DNA of 64,000 nt from Sycon ciliatum (taxonomy: Eukaryota; Porifera; Calcarea; Leucosolenida; Sycettidae). The stretch is taken from positions 8,451,700 to 8,515,699 of the forward strand of contig NC_088654.1 in NCBI RefSeq assembly GCF_964019385.1, written 5' to 3'. Below are positions 1 through 14,468 of the stretch, piece by piece. Numbering within the stretch: the stretch's first letter is position 1; the number at the start of each line of letters is the position of its first letter. The translations under genes and the position numbers were made by a program. The notes under the pieces were generated by a model that was not told where the DNA came from, made no database searches, and saw nothing but the letters and a program-made list of their open reading frames with translations.

Positions 1-345
1 CGATTAGTCACTCGTCCACGAGTACGAACAAATACACTACTAAAATAATTCAACTGAGACAGAGTTTCGATCGCGGAAACTACTACTTCATACGGAAAAA
101 ACAACTGGGCCCGTGCAAACACTACAAGGTGCGGACACAAGGCACGGACACAGGAAAGAACAAGTTCACTGCGCCATGATACGTTACTATTTATTCGTGA
201 AGACTTGGGAACGGAAACAAAACATGTCATGAGAAAGAACAACAGGAAAAAGAAGCACACTCCACTAATCCGTGTGTGTGCGTGCATGCAGTACAACTAT
301 GACGTAATGAATATAGATACACATCACCCCCCGTTTCATGCACAG

Positions 346-493
346 GCGTTCTTACGTCAAGGCCAGGCACTGCAAAGTCTACAGCACTATGAGAGAGCAA
401 TGGTGGCCTTCTCTCACGGACTGATGTACGAACCGGCGAACACGCTGCTGCTCAACGCACTCAAAGACGTCACCATGTTATCGCCGTTGAAAG
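346..493 (+). CDS. TTC28: TTC28-like exon: N-terminal TPR
   Basis: First coding exon in the window. Acceptor after a CACAG, donor GTTAGA, start phase 0, end phase 1. It encodes an A-F-L-R-Q-G-Q-A-L-Q TPR helix pair typical of the start of the TTC28 TPR array, ending in a SPLK segment. Upstream 205-345 is open but looks intronic. Confidence 0.8.
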
Positions 494-2380
494 GTTAGAA
501 TGTATTGTTACTACTTGGGCTGAGTCGGGTAGCATTTTCTTCGGGTATCGGGTTCGGGTAGTTTTCCACGGGTAGCACGGGTACCCGATCGGGTAATGTT
601 TCCATGGTAACACCACAGTGCACCCGTTCCCTTACACACTGCGTAGACATGCAGAGTATTGCATGAATTTGTACACGTGCACTGTACATGATGTCATCTG
701 CGACGTCGGGCTTTCGGGCGCCATTCTGTACCCGTCTACCTGAATTCCTCACGGGTAGCACGGGTACCCGACTACCCGTGCACACCACTAGTTACTACAT
801 GTACTTGTAGTAGTAGTAGTATTCATTTAACATCGAACAACTCAACAGTGTTGACACACACAAATTCAAAGAGCGCCGATGAAGCAAAAAGGAAAAAGAA
901 AAGTTAAAAGATGAGGCTATAGACAAGTACTAGCCGAACATCACCCAATTATGCCGTATTACGTGCAGCCCAATCCCAATGATTCATACGTTGCTCAACT
1001 GTGCCTCCATGCATACTGTGTAAGTCAACGAATATTCGGCGATTATTTATTTTCGGCTACTTTCGGCCTGGTCATGTTTGGCCAAAAATTTGTTGCGGCC
1101 GAAATTTTGTTTTGCAAGGTTCATTGTGACAGTGTATACAGGCGGCAGCAGTACATGCCGAAAATGCGATGCGGCCGAAATGGGTTTTAGCCCTGGGAGG
1201 CCGAAATTTGAATGGGCTGAAAAGTTGTCGACTTATAGTAACCCAACCCCAAGGTTTCATACGTAGATCTACTCGGCCTTGGCTTTCTCAGTGTTCAGAC
1301 GATTAAAATAAACGGCTACGACTGGAAGAACTTCTAACGCCACCAAGGGCGACATCATCGCAAAGCCCTTCTGGTGAAGTAAAACAATGCAAACCTAGCA
1401 TCCACCCAATCTCTTTTTTCTTTCGGGGCCAGGGTGCTAGGTGGTGGCTGTAAGAGAGTGGGGGGTATGAGGGATTCTGTATCTCCTACACATTTTTTTA
1501 AAGGTTCAAAAGGGATCATTACACACGCTGTGCACCTAATCACTTCCTTCAGCACATGAAACACAGAAGCCATATTATAGTTTCGACTAGGCCTTTCGTA
1601 CCATTATTTTCAAGTCGAATACAGTGGTGAGTAACAAGGCAGTAAGCACCACTGCATTCGACTTGAAAAGTAGTGGTACGAAAGGCCCAGTCGAAACTAT
1701 ATGGCTTCTGTGCTTCGTGTGCTGATCACTTCCATACAACATCGCTACGTGAGTACACTGCATTGGTGCTTGTGTTAGTGCGTTGTCTGTATCTGATGTT
1801 ATGTGCTCCATGCAGCCACGTTTGGACCGATTCTGAGCCGCTTTGAGCACATGGGCCTAGCCGACAACACCTTCATCATCACCAGCATCATAGGCCAAGA
1901 GATGAACACTGCTGGGTCTTCGCAGACAGCGCTTCCCATCTTGAAGGCAGCCGAGGCAGTCGGTACTGATAACAACAAGCTGATGCTGGCTCTGCAGGCT
2001 GCGCTGGGCACGGCGTATTGGAGAAGTGGAGACCATGTAAGCTAAACCTTATTTTTCTTCTTGCTGTTGCTGCTGTCCCCGCAGAGGCTGACTTTTGTTG
2101 CTGTGTGCGTTTGGGTGTGCATATGAGTGAGGTGTGTTGGAGGTGGTAGCATGTATGGTGTGGCTGCACACAGGAGTGAGAAAGAGAGTAAAAAAGAATG
2201 GAGACCATGTAAGCCTAACCTTATCTTCGGTTTGACAAGAGCATGCTGATCTGATTTGTACTGTGTGTTCCTGTCCAGCTCTAGTCTGCTGTTGAGCGGA
2301 GGCATTATCATAAGAGGATATTTGAACTTGTCCACCTTCTCACGCATTTCATTTTGTCATTGTGTGTGTGTGTGTGTGTG

Positions 2381-2421
<41 letters not shown>

Positions 2422-2807
2422 GTATACGTGTTTGTGCGTGCGTGTTTGTGTGTGTATGTGTGTGTGTGTGTATCTCAGAACAATGCATTACGTCACATGA
2501 CACGTAGCATGGACATGGCCCGGGAACGAGAGGACCGGCCGGCCCAGTGCCGCGCCCATGGCAGTCTCGGCTCAGCGTACATGTCGCTAGGCGACCATCG
2601 CCTGGCTACAAGCCATTTCGAACAGCAGCACACGCTGGCTGTTGAGCTGGATGATGGGCCGTCAGCTGTCAGTGCGTTGAGCAATCTGGGTTTGTTGCGA
2701 TCCTCGCAGTCCGATCACAGAGGAGCACTGGTCTGCCATAAGAAAGCGCACACGGTGGCCAAGAACCTTGGCGACGAACCTCTGCTGCAGGTAATAGCAA
2801 AGAGTGG

Positions 2808-2861
<54 letters not shown>

Positions 2862-5800
2862 TCGTTTGTGTCAGTAAGTATTGGAGTGAGTCGGTCTTGG
2901 TACTATTTAGAGATACAATGTTGAATTTTAAGAAGTCATGCAATCACAGTCCTGACAATAGATAACATATAAGTGTACACGCCTCACCTCCAGGACTAGT
3001 GAAATGCCATGCATTCACCGGTTGTGTGGATTACACATGGCACATGTTAACACAAACACATGTTTCGAAAATTGAAAAAGTGTCTTTAGTCTTATCTTCA
3101 ACTGGTAATCAGTATTAAGACGTGCTGCTTCCTGAAGAGCGCTGTATGCCCGTATAAGACAGAGCTTTCCACACAATCGAGCAAAAGGAAGCTGTCATAC
3201 TTGACTCACTGATGTTTACCGTCAAGCAACAGCCCGCTTTTAATTAAGTGGACGATATGTGCTTGGAGTTTACCGTGGTGCGGTGTTTCTCGTTCCCAGC
3301 GCCTAATGCCATTTGATGTATTTTCTTGTGTGTTTGTGTAAAGGCACAGCAGCTAGGTCACATGGGTACATGTTACCAGCAGCTAGGTGATTATGAGAAG
3401 GCCGTAACGTGCCATCAGAAACACTTGCATCTGGCGCAGCGTCTCAAGTTACCAGCGGAGCAGTGCAAGGCAAGTAGCTTGCTAGCCCGGTTGTAGTCGG
3501 GAATCTAACTGCGGAATGTGTTCGATAGCACGTTGCCTAGTTCGCTGTGCAGTTCTGTATTGGGCCGGACTTGGAAGTCCGTTTCATTTCGGCTTATTTT
3601 GCTGTTTGTTCAGGATTTGAGGAATTCATACCAGAACGCATCATGACAGAGTAGTAAAATAATGATGAAGCGGGCTTTACACTCCCTTACGACCCTTGGC
3701 AGGAACATCAAGGACTTTTCCTTTACATGGATTTCAGCCTCATTCCATTGCTAACTTTTGTCTTTGGGCTTTGCCCTAACGGTATTGAGAAATCTTGCAA
3801 GTAGCAACGTAGCTCGTGTCGTTATATGTGCGTTATTTGTATGATGTCGTTCATGCAGGCATGTGAAAAGCTCAGTTTGGCCTACAGCAGCAATCTGAAT
3901 TTCAGTGCAGCCATGGCGTCGTACAAACAGCTGCTGACGCTGGGTGTGGAGACCCGTGACCTGTCCGTGCAGGCAGCTGGCTACGGCGGACTGGCACAGG
4001 TGTGCCGGAGTACGGGCGACAACGAACGGGCGCTCTCCTGCCACAGCGAGCAGTTCAAGCTGGTCAAGCAGCTATCCGACGTGGTGAGTGAAGAGGCAGG
4101 ATCGCCGCAAGCAGTTTTCAATTGGTCCAGTCATACCATAATCGTTCGTACTTTGTGTTTGATATACCGGCAACATATAACCTCCTTAGCAGTAAACGTT
4201 CGTTGGTGTCTGTCACTATGCTCAATGCAACCAATGAAAAAGAAGGAACAAGGGAAAAGTCCTCCAAATTGTTGCGCAAGGCCAATCTTCCCATTTTTCA
4301 TTGATTGATGTAGCCCCGAGACCATTCGAAGAGTGTGGTGGGTGAATATATGGCTATAATGGCTGGCTAACGTGGAGTCTGTGCACATTGAGAGCTGTGT
4401 GCAGATGTACAGTACAACATGCGAAGGTGACCACTCGGATAGCCTGAAGAAGCGTTGAATGTCCAAGAGCAGCTGCTAACTGTCGCTTATCCTTGTTGGG
4501 TCATCTGTTATCTTATTTTTGATGTTACAGACTCGCTGTACCTGATATAAGATGTGCTTGCATCCACTCACATTTGCAGTCAAACCTCTTTAGGACAAGT
4601 ACCAGAGGACCGATGATATATGCTCGCAACAATGGGAGTTCTTCTTATCCACGCGTTTTACTCTGTACTCCAGAGTGATTTATCCAATAGCGTTCCAATA
4701 GAACAATGTGGGCACATGTTATGCGATCGAGTCCACCAACTAAACCAGATTTTTAACAGTCAGACATGCACAATCTAGCGCAAAACTGACAAGGAGTACT
4801 GAGATATTCCACGGCATTTAGTTGGTGGACTCGATCGCATAACATGTGCCCACATTTTCCATGTTACAAATATTTTTTCCTTGGCTCACCATCTGAGTTG
4901 TTAGTTCCAATAGAGTTTTGAATTATAGTTCTTCCAACGTGAAAGTGTGTCTTGTCAGTGTTCTTCTTAACAAGTTTTCCCCTGTGTATTCTATTGTTAC
5001 TGCTTAGCACACGGAAGCAGCCATTCTCACCAGCATGGGAACGCTCTGCTATCAGCTGAGTCGCTACAACCAGGCACTGGCCTATCACCGAGAGCATCTG
5101 GCCATCGTCAAGGAGCTTGGCGATCGCGTTGCCGAGGGCTGTGCGTATGGAAACCTGGGCATCGTACACAAAGCGCTCGGCAATAACGCGGAAGCAATCA
5201 AGTTTCATCTCTTGGAGTTGGCCATAGCTTCGGAAGTAGGCTTTTGTTTAATACCACTCCTTAGCTATGTTGTGCACTGACGCCTGGGTAATGGGAGGTT
5301 TGGTTATGCTTTCTCAGTGTGTTTTTTTCATAGCCCAAAACTCTAGATAATGGCAAAGAAGGGCTAGTTGCACTATTGCTTTGTGAGAAGTGTATTTCTG
5401 ACTCTGTCCACTGTGAGAAGTGTATTTCTGACCCTGTCCACTGTGAGAAGTGTATTTCTGACTCTGTCCACTGGACACAGAGCACAGTATATGCAGCCAG
5501 ATGATTTAGATACATGTCTATGTACACATATGTATTGATTGCCCGAGCATACTTCCAGCAGCAATAACATGCAGTCCTTTCGGCATCATTAATTGGACTT
5601 TTTTCCTTGAAATCTGAGGTGTGCCACAACCCTCACAGACTGAAACCAGGATTTGTTTCACCTGGATTTAACATAGTTGTATCTGGTGTTGGTGTTGTCG
5701 TTTAGGTTGGTGATCGTTCCAGCGAGGCCAGTACCCACGGCAACCTGGGTATCGCGTACCAGGCGGTCGGGGATCACGAGCTGGCGGCCAAGCACTTCCA

Positions 5801-8800
5801 CCTGCACCTGCGCATGGCCGAAGATCTCGGCGACGTCCTGGCTCAGTGCCGAGCCCTGAACAACCTGGGTCAGCACTGCATGACTGGTGGCCAGCATGCA
5901 AAGGGTGTACCCTATCTGGAGAGCTGTCTCAAGCTTAGCGTGCAGCTGAAGGACCGCGCTTGCGAATTCCGTGCTTGCAATCACCTCGGACAGGTTAGTT
6001 GTACACTCATAACTCGTTTATCCGGGACCGGGCACTGCCCGAAACTTTGAAAGGTCCGTAGCTCCAAATCACATACATTTCATGGAAAGCCATAGATATG
6101 GCACATGACGTCGCTATTTCCACAAAAGTGACAAAAGACTCAAAACGAGTAGTGATATTGCCACTGAGACTCGCCCAAAGAGTGCCCGGCAGACCGAAGT
6201 GCCCGCAACTGCAGGGTCCGGATAACCGAGGTATGAGTTTACTGTGTGACCTGTCTAAGGCGACCGCTCAGAGGACCTCCAACGTGTGGTCTCTGTTACC
6301 AGGTGGTCTCCTTATCCAGGGTCATTTCGACTGGAAATAGCATTCCCTGGTCCTGGTTTCAGTGGTCTTCTGGGGCAGGTGGTCACCTTATCCCAGTGGT
6401 CACCTTGGCAGGTTGTACTGTACATGTGTACACAGCTCTCAATGTGCACAGACTCCACGTTAGCCATCCATTATAGCCGTATATTCACGCAACACTCTTC
6501 GAATGGTCTCGGGGCTACACCGATCAATGAAAAATGGGAAGATTGGCAACGATTTGGAGGACTTTCCCCTTTCCCTTCTTTTTCATTGGTTGCATTGAGC
6601 ATAGCAATAGCAAAGTTGGTCTTGTTCAACACTGTACTACAGTTGTGGCAAGTGAAATCCGACACTTGCCATAGGGGACAGCGCCTCAAATGGACATCAA
6701 TGATGTAATGCACTGCACCTAATTTGTACTATAGAGCCGCATGCATCCCAAACAGGTCGAAAAGTCACAGTTTAGATACACACAGTTCACAAATATGGTA
6801 CACATAAGGAGTATTGGTATCCAATTCCCATTCATTTTTGCCAGCACCTTTTGAACCTTGACTGTGATGAGTACGAATTCTGTCATCAGACAGATAAAGT
6901 TGTATGCAGCACATGTACTGTACGTATGCAGGGCTGCAGAGGCTGCAGGATGCACGGTGCAGTCCCTTATGCCAAGTGTCGGATTTCACTTGCCACAACT
7001 GTAAATCTGAAAATAAAGTAAAACCTGCAACTAAAGACCACCGTGACTAGCGACCAGCCTGGCACTAAAGACCACACCGCAAGGCACGGACGGTCTGACA
7101 TTCATATACGGTTGTGCGGTGCAAACCTCTAACTAAGGACCACCTGCCACTAAAGACCGCTTTCTCTGGCCCCAAGGGGTGGTCGTTAGTCACAGGTTTC
7201 ACTGTACAAAGGAAATCCTCCGATCCATAACGCACACTCAAGTACAACACCTATGTTCTAACATTGTATGGGGGTTACTCACACAGCAGTCCTCTGCTTT
7301 CTTCACTTTATTAGCCAACTTCGGCCACGTAGCGAGTAGGTGTGGAAATTTCTACACATAACTGAGCGGTTATAACAGAGTAGCCTACCATTTCTGTAGG
7401 TGAAAACTCGCGCGCACGCGCAGATAACACCACGATCGATATACGAGATCGATTTACGTGAATAGGAATAAAAAGGGAATGTCTAGTATGACTGAACTTC
7501 ACTTCAATTTGCAGGACGCGCAGGAGCATGTAAGCAATGTAACACAACGCAAGGGATGGGAAAGCATCCGACTGCTGTGTAGTAACCCCCATTGCTGAAG
7601 TAACGCATGTTACTCACACAGCAGTCCTCTGCTATTATGGTGAGGAGTGAAATATGCTGGGAGGGGAAATGTAGCTGTGATGCATGTGATGAAAGATACC
7701 CTGCATGCAAGAGGCACGGTAGCGGTAACTAGACGCAGCAAAGCAGTGCCACTGGTTACAGAAGGACGGCGTCCGTCGCAGGCCCTGTGATGCCCACGTA
7801 GTGTCGATGAAAAACGTCGGAACTCTTCCAGCGACCCCGCAGCTGTACTACGGAGGGCTCTACGCTCTCCTCCAAAGCCTTACGGGCACCGGCAGGTCGA
7901 AGGGACTTAGCGGTGATACCGGCACCCTGGCCTGAGTCCTTGAGAACTTGGGCGAGGAGCTTGCTGATAGCTGCAGGAGCCAGGCCTTTGTATGGCGGAC
8001 GGAGTGAGATGAACACTGGCTGGTCGAGTATGGTCCCCCTAGCGGCGGCCGTCGCCTCGATGTATGACTTCAGAGTGTAGACAGGACATATCTCGGAGTC
8101 GGAGGACTTCTCGATACTGTAGCAGTAGAAAATGATCTGATACTACATGCTGGAGGGGTAGTGGTAGTGAAAGAGGTGTAGTACGAGGGGTAGTGGTAGT
8201 GAAAGAGGTGTAGTACGAGGGGTAGTGGTGGAGAAAGAGGTGTAGTACGAGTTTACACTCACAATACCCATATAACCTTTCCACTTTCATGGCAACAGCA
8301 AGGGCAGCAATTCCAGTATGCAGAGAAGAAGGAAGAGCAGCAGTAATGCCGTGGATAAATACAGGGTGAGCACCACACCACGTGAAGGGGCTTTGCAAAC
8401 TCGCTAGTATATCCGGTGCGGTTTACCATGACAGCCTTAAGCCGCAGTTGGCTGATCGGCAATTCGGCAGTGAGGCCTAGTGAGCGTAGGTAGCCGGTAA
8501 TCTTCGCTATGTCGGCGCTTGGAGTATCCTTCCTCGGCCGGATGGTGCGAGCTGCAACCAGGCTTGTGCATTCCCGCTCGACGAGCGCCGAGGTAGGTGG
8601 TGTCAAGCCGCGGAAGTCTGCGGCGAACCCAATGGCGGCCCATGCAAGACGGATAGTAGCTTCAGGTCGCTGAGTTGTCCGCGTGATGCTCTCGAGGAAA
8701 CTGCATACCACCTGAGGGTGGAAGGGATCTCTTCCTTGGCCGGCGCCGAAGGCATCTAGCCGCGCGATGACTTTCTCATATCTTGACAGGGTAGCCGGCG

Positions 8801-11800
8801 CTACTGATGCAGACATCATACTGCGAACTTCGGGTGAGATGACTAGCGGTGGGTGGCCCCAGAGCCTTTCCATGCCGCCATTGCCCACTTGGCATTCCTG
8901 AGAAGCTCCGGCTGGCAAAGCGCGTGGTGAGATGAAGGAGCCCGGAAGGACTCTGGAACGTTGGGAATGATCAGTGGCGGAGCTACTCTCATTGTCCTCA
9001 GCTCCTGAAACCAGTAATTTTCACACCTACTCGTTACGTGGCCGAAGTTGGCTAATAAATTGAAGAAAGCAGAGGACTGCTGTGTGAGTAACATGCGTTA
9101 CTTTAGTAATGTACATAATCGTACATTCTCACAAGTTCACAACACTATCCAACAACCTCTGGGCTACACCAATCATGCAAGTGATGTTTCTGGATATGTG
9201 CAGAGTTTTTCTATATTTTTTCTTTTACCTTGGACTGACCGACTTTCTGATGTGCACACTCATGTGGAATTGTGTATGTGTGTGTGTATGTGTGTGTGTG
9301 TGTGTGTGTGTTTCTGAGTATGCGTGTATGTGTGTGTTTTCCGTGTGTGTGTGCGTAACTGCACGTCTATGCTCCAGGCACATCTGGCTCTGGAAAACCA
9401 CGACAAGGCCATCATGTACTTTGAGCGTGTGTTTGACCTGAGCAAGGCACTGCAAGACAAGGCTGGCATGGGTCGGGCATGCAGTCGCCTTGGAGACGTC
9501 TTCAAGGCGATTGGTTAGTTACCAGTGGAAGCCTTAATGTGAATTATTGTGCAACTTACACTACCACATCTTGAGTTACCAGGATCTCGTAATTTGTAAG
9601 AAGGCAAACTCCAAGTAATGCCAGTATAACATTCTTCCGGAACTCTCTCGGAATTTTGAAACACTAAGTTGACGATGTGAGGGAGCAGTATAGTTGTGTT
9701 CGCTGTATTTCGAAAAATCGACGTGGAGACAGTAACTGTTCAATTTATCCATAATGAGTATAAGGGATGCAGGCTCTCTGTGTTTTGTAACTTCATTCCG
9801 TGAGGTTTTGGTTCTGATAAGCATTGTGCGTTTCAACCCACACTGGTTGCTTGCAGGAGACGTGGAGAAGGCCGAGACGTATCACAAGCAGTTGTTTGCG
9901 CTGTCGCAGCAGCTGTCCCATGCCGTGGGGCAATGTACGGCTCTGACCAACCTTGGAGAGCTGGCACTGGCCAGTGGCAAGCTAGATCTGGCAGCTGATT
10001 ACTACCGTCAACTGCAGACGGTCGCTGAGCGGGAAAAGCAGGTACGACATCTTGATGAATATTAGTGATATAGTCCACAAACGAGTTAAGATGTTGCAAC
10101 ATTAGCAGTAATTTGAGAGGAAAGTGTCTGCTCCGAGCGTCAGAGCTGGGGCTTTCTGTCGACTGACTTGACACGTGACTGACTCATGACTGTGTCTGGA
10201 GCACAGGGGGAGCCCATCAAACCGTCCACTTGGCAAACTTCTAAGGATTTAGTTCACGAATGACAAGTAATGCATCCCGAAGTATACACGATATCCGGAC
10301 GAATGTGGAGGTGCAGCCACACGACAAGCTACGGAGAAGCAGGGAAATACCCTTCACAGGTCATAATAGGGGTACCTACCGGTAGGTGGAAAGATCAACC
10401 ACAAGTGTACAGTGCACCGTCCACACCAAGCAGGAATGCACGGGAACAACAAACCTGACAACAAGGTGGTTTCTGTCAGCGATTTGACTGACACATTGAT
10501 TGCTCTGAGCTCTGTCACATACGATTAGCTATTCTCCTTTCCGTATGATCTACTATAATCCTCTCTCCCGGCACAGGCATCGTTTGAGGCAATTTCTCAC
10601 AGTGGCCAGGCTGCAGTGTGCAGGGAGAAAGGTAACTTCACGCAAGCCCTGGAGCATTATGAGTGCACACTCACTGCATGCCAGGAGAGCTCTGACAAAC
10701 GAGGCATGGCAAAGGTATGTACAGACTTGAACTTAGCGTGTTTCTTTCTGCTCCTGGCTCAAGTTAATCACACTCCTAATCACAATCAAGTCAAGGCAGC
10801 TCGAACGAGTGCTCTATGCAGCTAGGCGCTAATCGGTATACAGCACAACAGTCTACCGTTTCCTGTAGTTCTGTCTTCTTACACTCCTGATCTGAAGTCA
10901 GGTAGGTTTTGCTGCCAATACTTCATCCTCCCAAACCTCTCTCTTTCTCTATCTCACATCATATGCAAGGTAGCCTTTCGCTTTCCCCAGCGATCGGAAA
11001 GGGAAGTTTCACAGAGTGAGATGGTAAATAAGTAAGTAAATTATCGTGTCCGTTCCCGAAGGGAACTCACGACGGCCGCTAACACCCGATAAACCCTAGC
11101 GGCAGATGCAGCGCCTAACGGTGGGGGTGAGCGGATAAGCCTCACAACCACTGGCACAAGTGCCGAAAACGACCCCATTAGCTGCATCCATGTACCCCTT
11201 GTGCCTGGCCACAAGTTCCCAGTTGACTGTGGGTAGCAGCACGGCTGGAAAAACCGCTCCCAGGCAGGACTTGAACCAGGTACCTCTCGTATCTCCATCA
11301 TGGTCTTTGACCAACCCACTGTGCCTGCCTGGTAGTGAGATGGTGGTACCATGTAACTATTTACCGAAGGCTTAGTGTTTTCTCATGGTCGTGCTCCAAG
11401 CTATTCTCTCCTGAGCATGTCTCGAAATACTTGGCGCGTGTGGTTTGCTCCATACGATTCAGTGCATGTTGCTGAGGACTGAACATCTGCATGTGTAGTT
11501 CTCTGTCATACACAAATCTGGTCGTGTTTCCGAACACTAACATTTAGTCGCAGTTATGCTGCTCTGCATACCGTATTATAAGAACAAAATCCCACTGGAG
11601 TACGCGAAGGTACGACCTGTTTAGTGCCCGTTTAGTTTAGGGTCTGCTAACTTTACTGCCCTTTAAAACACCACAATCAGCGTGCGGTGACCCATTCATC
11701 TCATGTGCTGATCGATGTATATCCTCGAGTTACACTGGCAGTGAATGTACAACAGTACAGTCCTAAGCCAGTTGCTTGGTAGGTCAATGCTTGCTGTATC

Positions 11801-14418
11801 CATGGCAATGTTACTGCAGGCACTGGGTCATATGGGTGACTCATGGCTGGCCATTGGAGACTTTGCCAAGGCGTCTGAGCATTATCAGCAGCAGCTGACC
11901 CTGGCCAATGACCTGCAGGATGCGCTGATGGAGTGCCTGGTCTACCGCAGTCTTGGTCTGGCGCACAGCAAAGTCGGCGAATACAGCATGGCGGCGGAGT
12001 TCAACAAACGACAGGTAAGCTAGACAGGTAGAGAGAAGACGAGAATTGCCCTTTAAGTGAATTGAAAAGAAACTATTGAACTCACTGCAACAAGGGATCT
12101 TTTCTGTTTAAAATCTTCACAGCTGTTTCTGTTGCCATGTCGACTTGCCAGGAGAATTAGTGGCCACAGTCGGGCCGATTACCTCGGTTAGATCATGCCA
12201 GTATGCCAGTACTGGAAGTTTGTACTCAGACTTCCAATACTGAAAAGAATTCGGGTGGACACACCCATTCCCATAGCGCTGCATATCACATCCGAACCAG
12301 TTCCGTTATTTTACAACGTTTCGAATTCTTTTCACAGATGAAGCTGCAGGAAGCCTCAGCCCTTCTTCCAATACTGAGTTACAACAATTCATTTCCTGTT
12401 CTTACTTTGCCTCATGGCTGTCAATATGGTATGGTATTTATTATATTTTATTCAACAATCGAACAGGCATATCTGCCTTCTTGCCGGGATGGCCTGAGCC
12501 AACCGCGGCTCCTACTAATTGATGAATATGATAATGTGAAGCAAAAGAAAAGAAAAAATGGTACTTTGTCGGCTATAATTATATTCCGTACTAAAAATAT
12601 AGAGAGGTCAGTATGTGGATTCCATATTGAAGGACTATGGCTGGTGAAGATGCTACTTGTGTTTATATGTCACAGGTCAGTGTGGCCAGTGGTCTACCAA
12701 GTCACCAGCAGATCGAAGCTGGCCGAGCCTGGGCCAATCTTGGCGAGGCTTATGAGTGCTTGTTCCGCTACTCTGACGCGGTACCGTGCTACGACAAACT
12801 GCTGAGTATAGCGTCGATGTGCAGTGATGACGTGGAGAAGATGCGTGCACATGCTGGTGAGTGAGTGTGTGGATATAATTCTCCGCTATAGAATGTCTCC
12901 GTGTTTTGTGAGGCAGGCTGAAACTTGTAAACTGCGATGCTTAGATTGGCATGACGAAACATGCAACTTTTCATCAACCACCCCACGATAACTGTGCTCT
13001 CCAGCCGACCTCGACACGTTGCCACGGCACAACATCAGTACCCGCCCTGCGTTCTGGAAGTGTGAGGGGGCTTCGTTTAGCCGGGAACTAACAAAAGCGA
13101 CACAGGGACGAATGTGTTGCTTTGCTGGTGGTGTGCTGTGGCAACGTTGTGTCGAGGTTGGCTGTAGAGTGCAGTTGTGGTGTGGTAGTTAATGAAATAT
13201 CTGTACAGGGCCGAATGCCGCCGCTTGCCCCATTACTTGTAGCATGCAAGTAGAGAAATATTTCGGTGTTTTGACTGCTTTGCATTGGGTTTGTCTGCCC
13301 TAAGACCTGGTTCTGATGCTGTTGGGGTCTGTGAATTACCAGCATGTTAGTCCAGGTAAAACGTCCAACAAACAGCGACCTGTTGACATGTCCTACACTG
13401 CTCCTGGTATAATGATCAGAAGATTTCTATTTTGTCCATTCCACTAAAGAGGCATGTCGGAGTGTTGGGTTTGAGTGAAATCTCTGATGTGTTATTTTTT
13501 TGGTTCATGAGTGTTTTTGTTCATGTTTTTGTTTGTCTATTTTTGTTCTCTGATTGCAATTTTCCCCTCTTGCCAGGCCTCGGTCGTTGTCACAGAGAAC
13601 TAGGCAACACAGACGAAGCCATGGCGGCATTTGAACAGCGCCTGCAGATGGCGCAGGCGTTGCGTGACGTGGTGGCCGAGGTGGAGTGCTACGCCGACCT
13701 GGGCCAGGTACAGAAGTCCCTGGGCGACTATACGCGCGCAGTGGAGTACCACCAGCGCCAGCTCGTGTCGGCTCAGACCATGGCGGACCTGGAGCGGCAG
13801 GGACAGGCCATGTGCGACCTGGGTGAGGTCTACCAAGAGATGGGACAGTTCGAGCAGGCGGCCATGTACCACCGCAATGACCTGAAGATCGCCGAAGAGC
13901 TGGGCCATTTGGATGCTCAGGTATGGCAGTTACGGAACTAGTCTATATCTCAATCTTTGGTCAGCTACCTAGCTGAGCTAGCCTAATATCACAAATGGCA
14001 AGCCAATCCGCCCTGCGAGCGCAAGCTGCTCACAGATAGCGGACTTCCTCTGTCTTATAATACATGAAGCCGTGTAGGCTTCGTTCCATCCTCCTTAGTT
14101 TATCATTTTATTACTTTAATAAGGGGACCACTCTCTATGATCACAGATGTATTAGGCTTCCAGCAACCATTTTTCTTTCAATATGCATTCAGAGCCATTT
14201 GATCTGTGGCAGTGTATTGCAAGATCTTGTATTGGTGGTGTATGTTATTTTTTGAACGGTATTCATGGGTCTCGCTCAAAAGTAGTAGGTCAAAACACAG
14301 ACTGGGGTGCACCAGAGGGCAGCGACAGTTAAAACAGGTTGATGTCCATACCATGAACGTGATGCCTTGTGCGCTGCTGATGTGGCAAACGATTGGCATT
14401 GTGAAGTGTTTGCTCTGC

Positions 14419-14468
<50 letters not shown>

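Larger units (their letters stand above)
7274..9092 (-). mobile_element. DIRS-like tyrosine-recombinase element, degenerate
   Basis: Flanked by 77-bp inverted repeats (7274-7350 and 9016-9092, 3 mismatches, starting GTTACTCACACAGCAGTCCT). A third, direct copy of the outermost part lies inside the left end (about 7592-7632), as in the internal complementary region of DIRS retroelements. The interior carries a broken tyrosine recombinase on the - strand. No reverse transcriptase or RNase H is visible in the 1.8 kb. It sits in a TTC28 intron, antisense to the gene. Confidence 0.7.
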
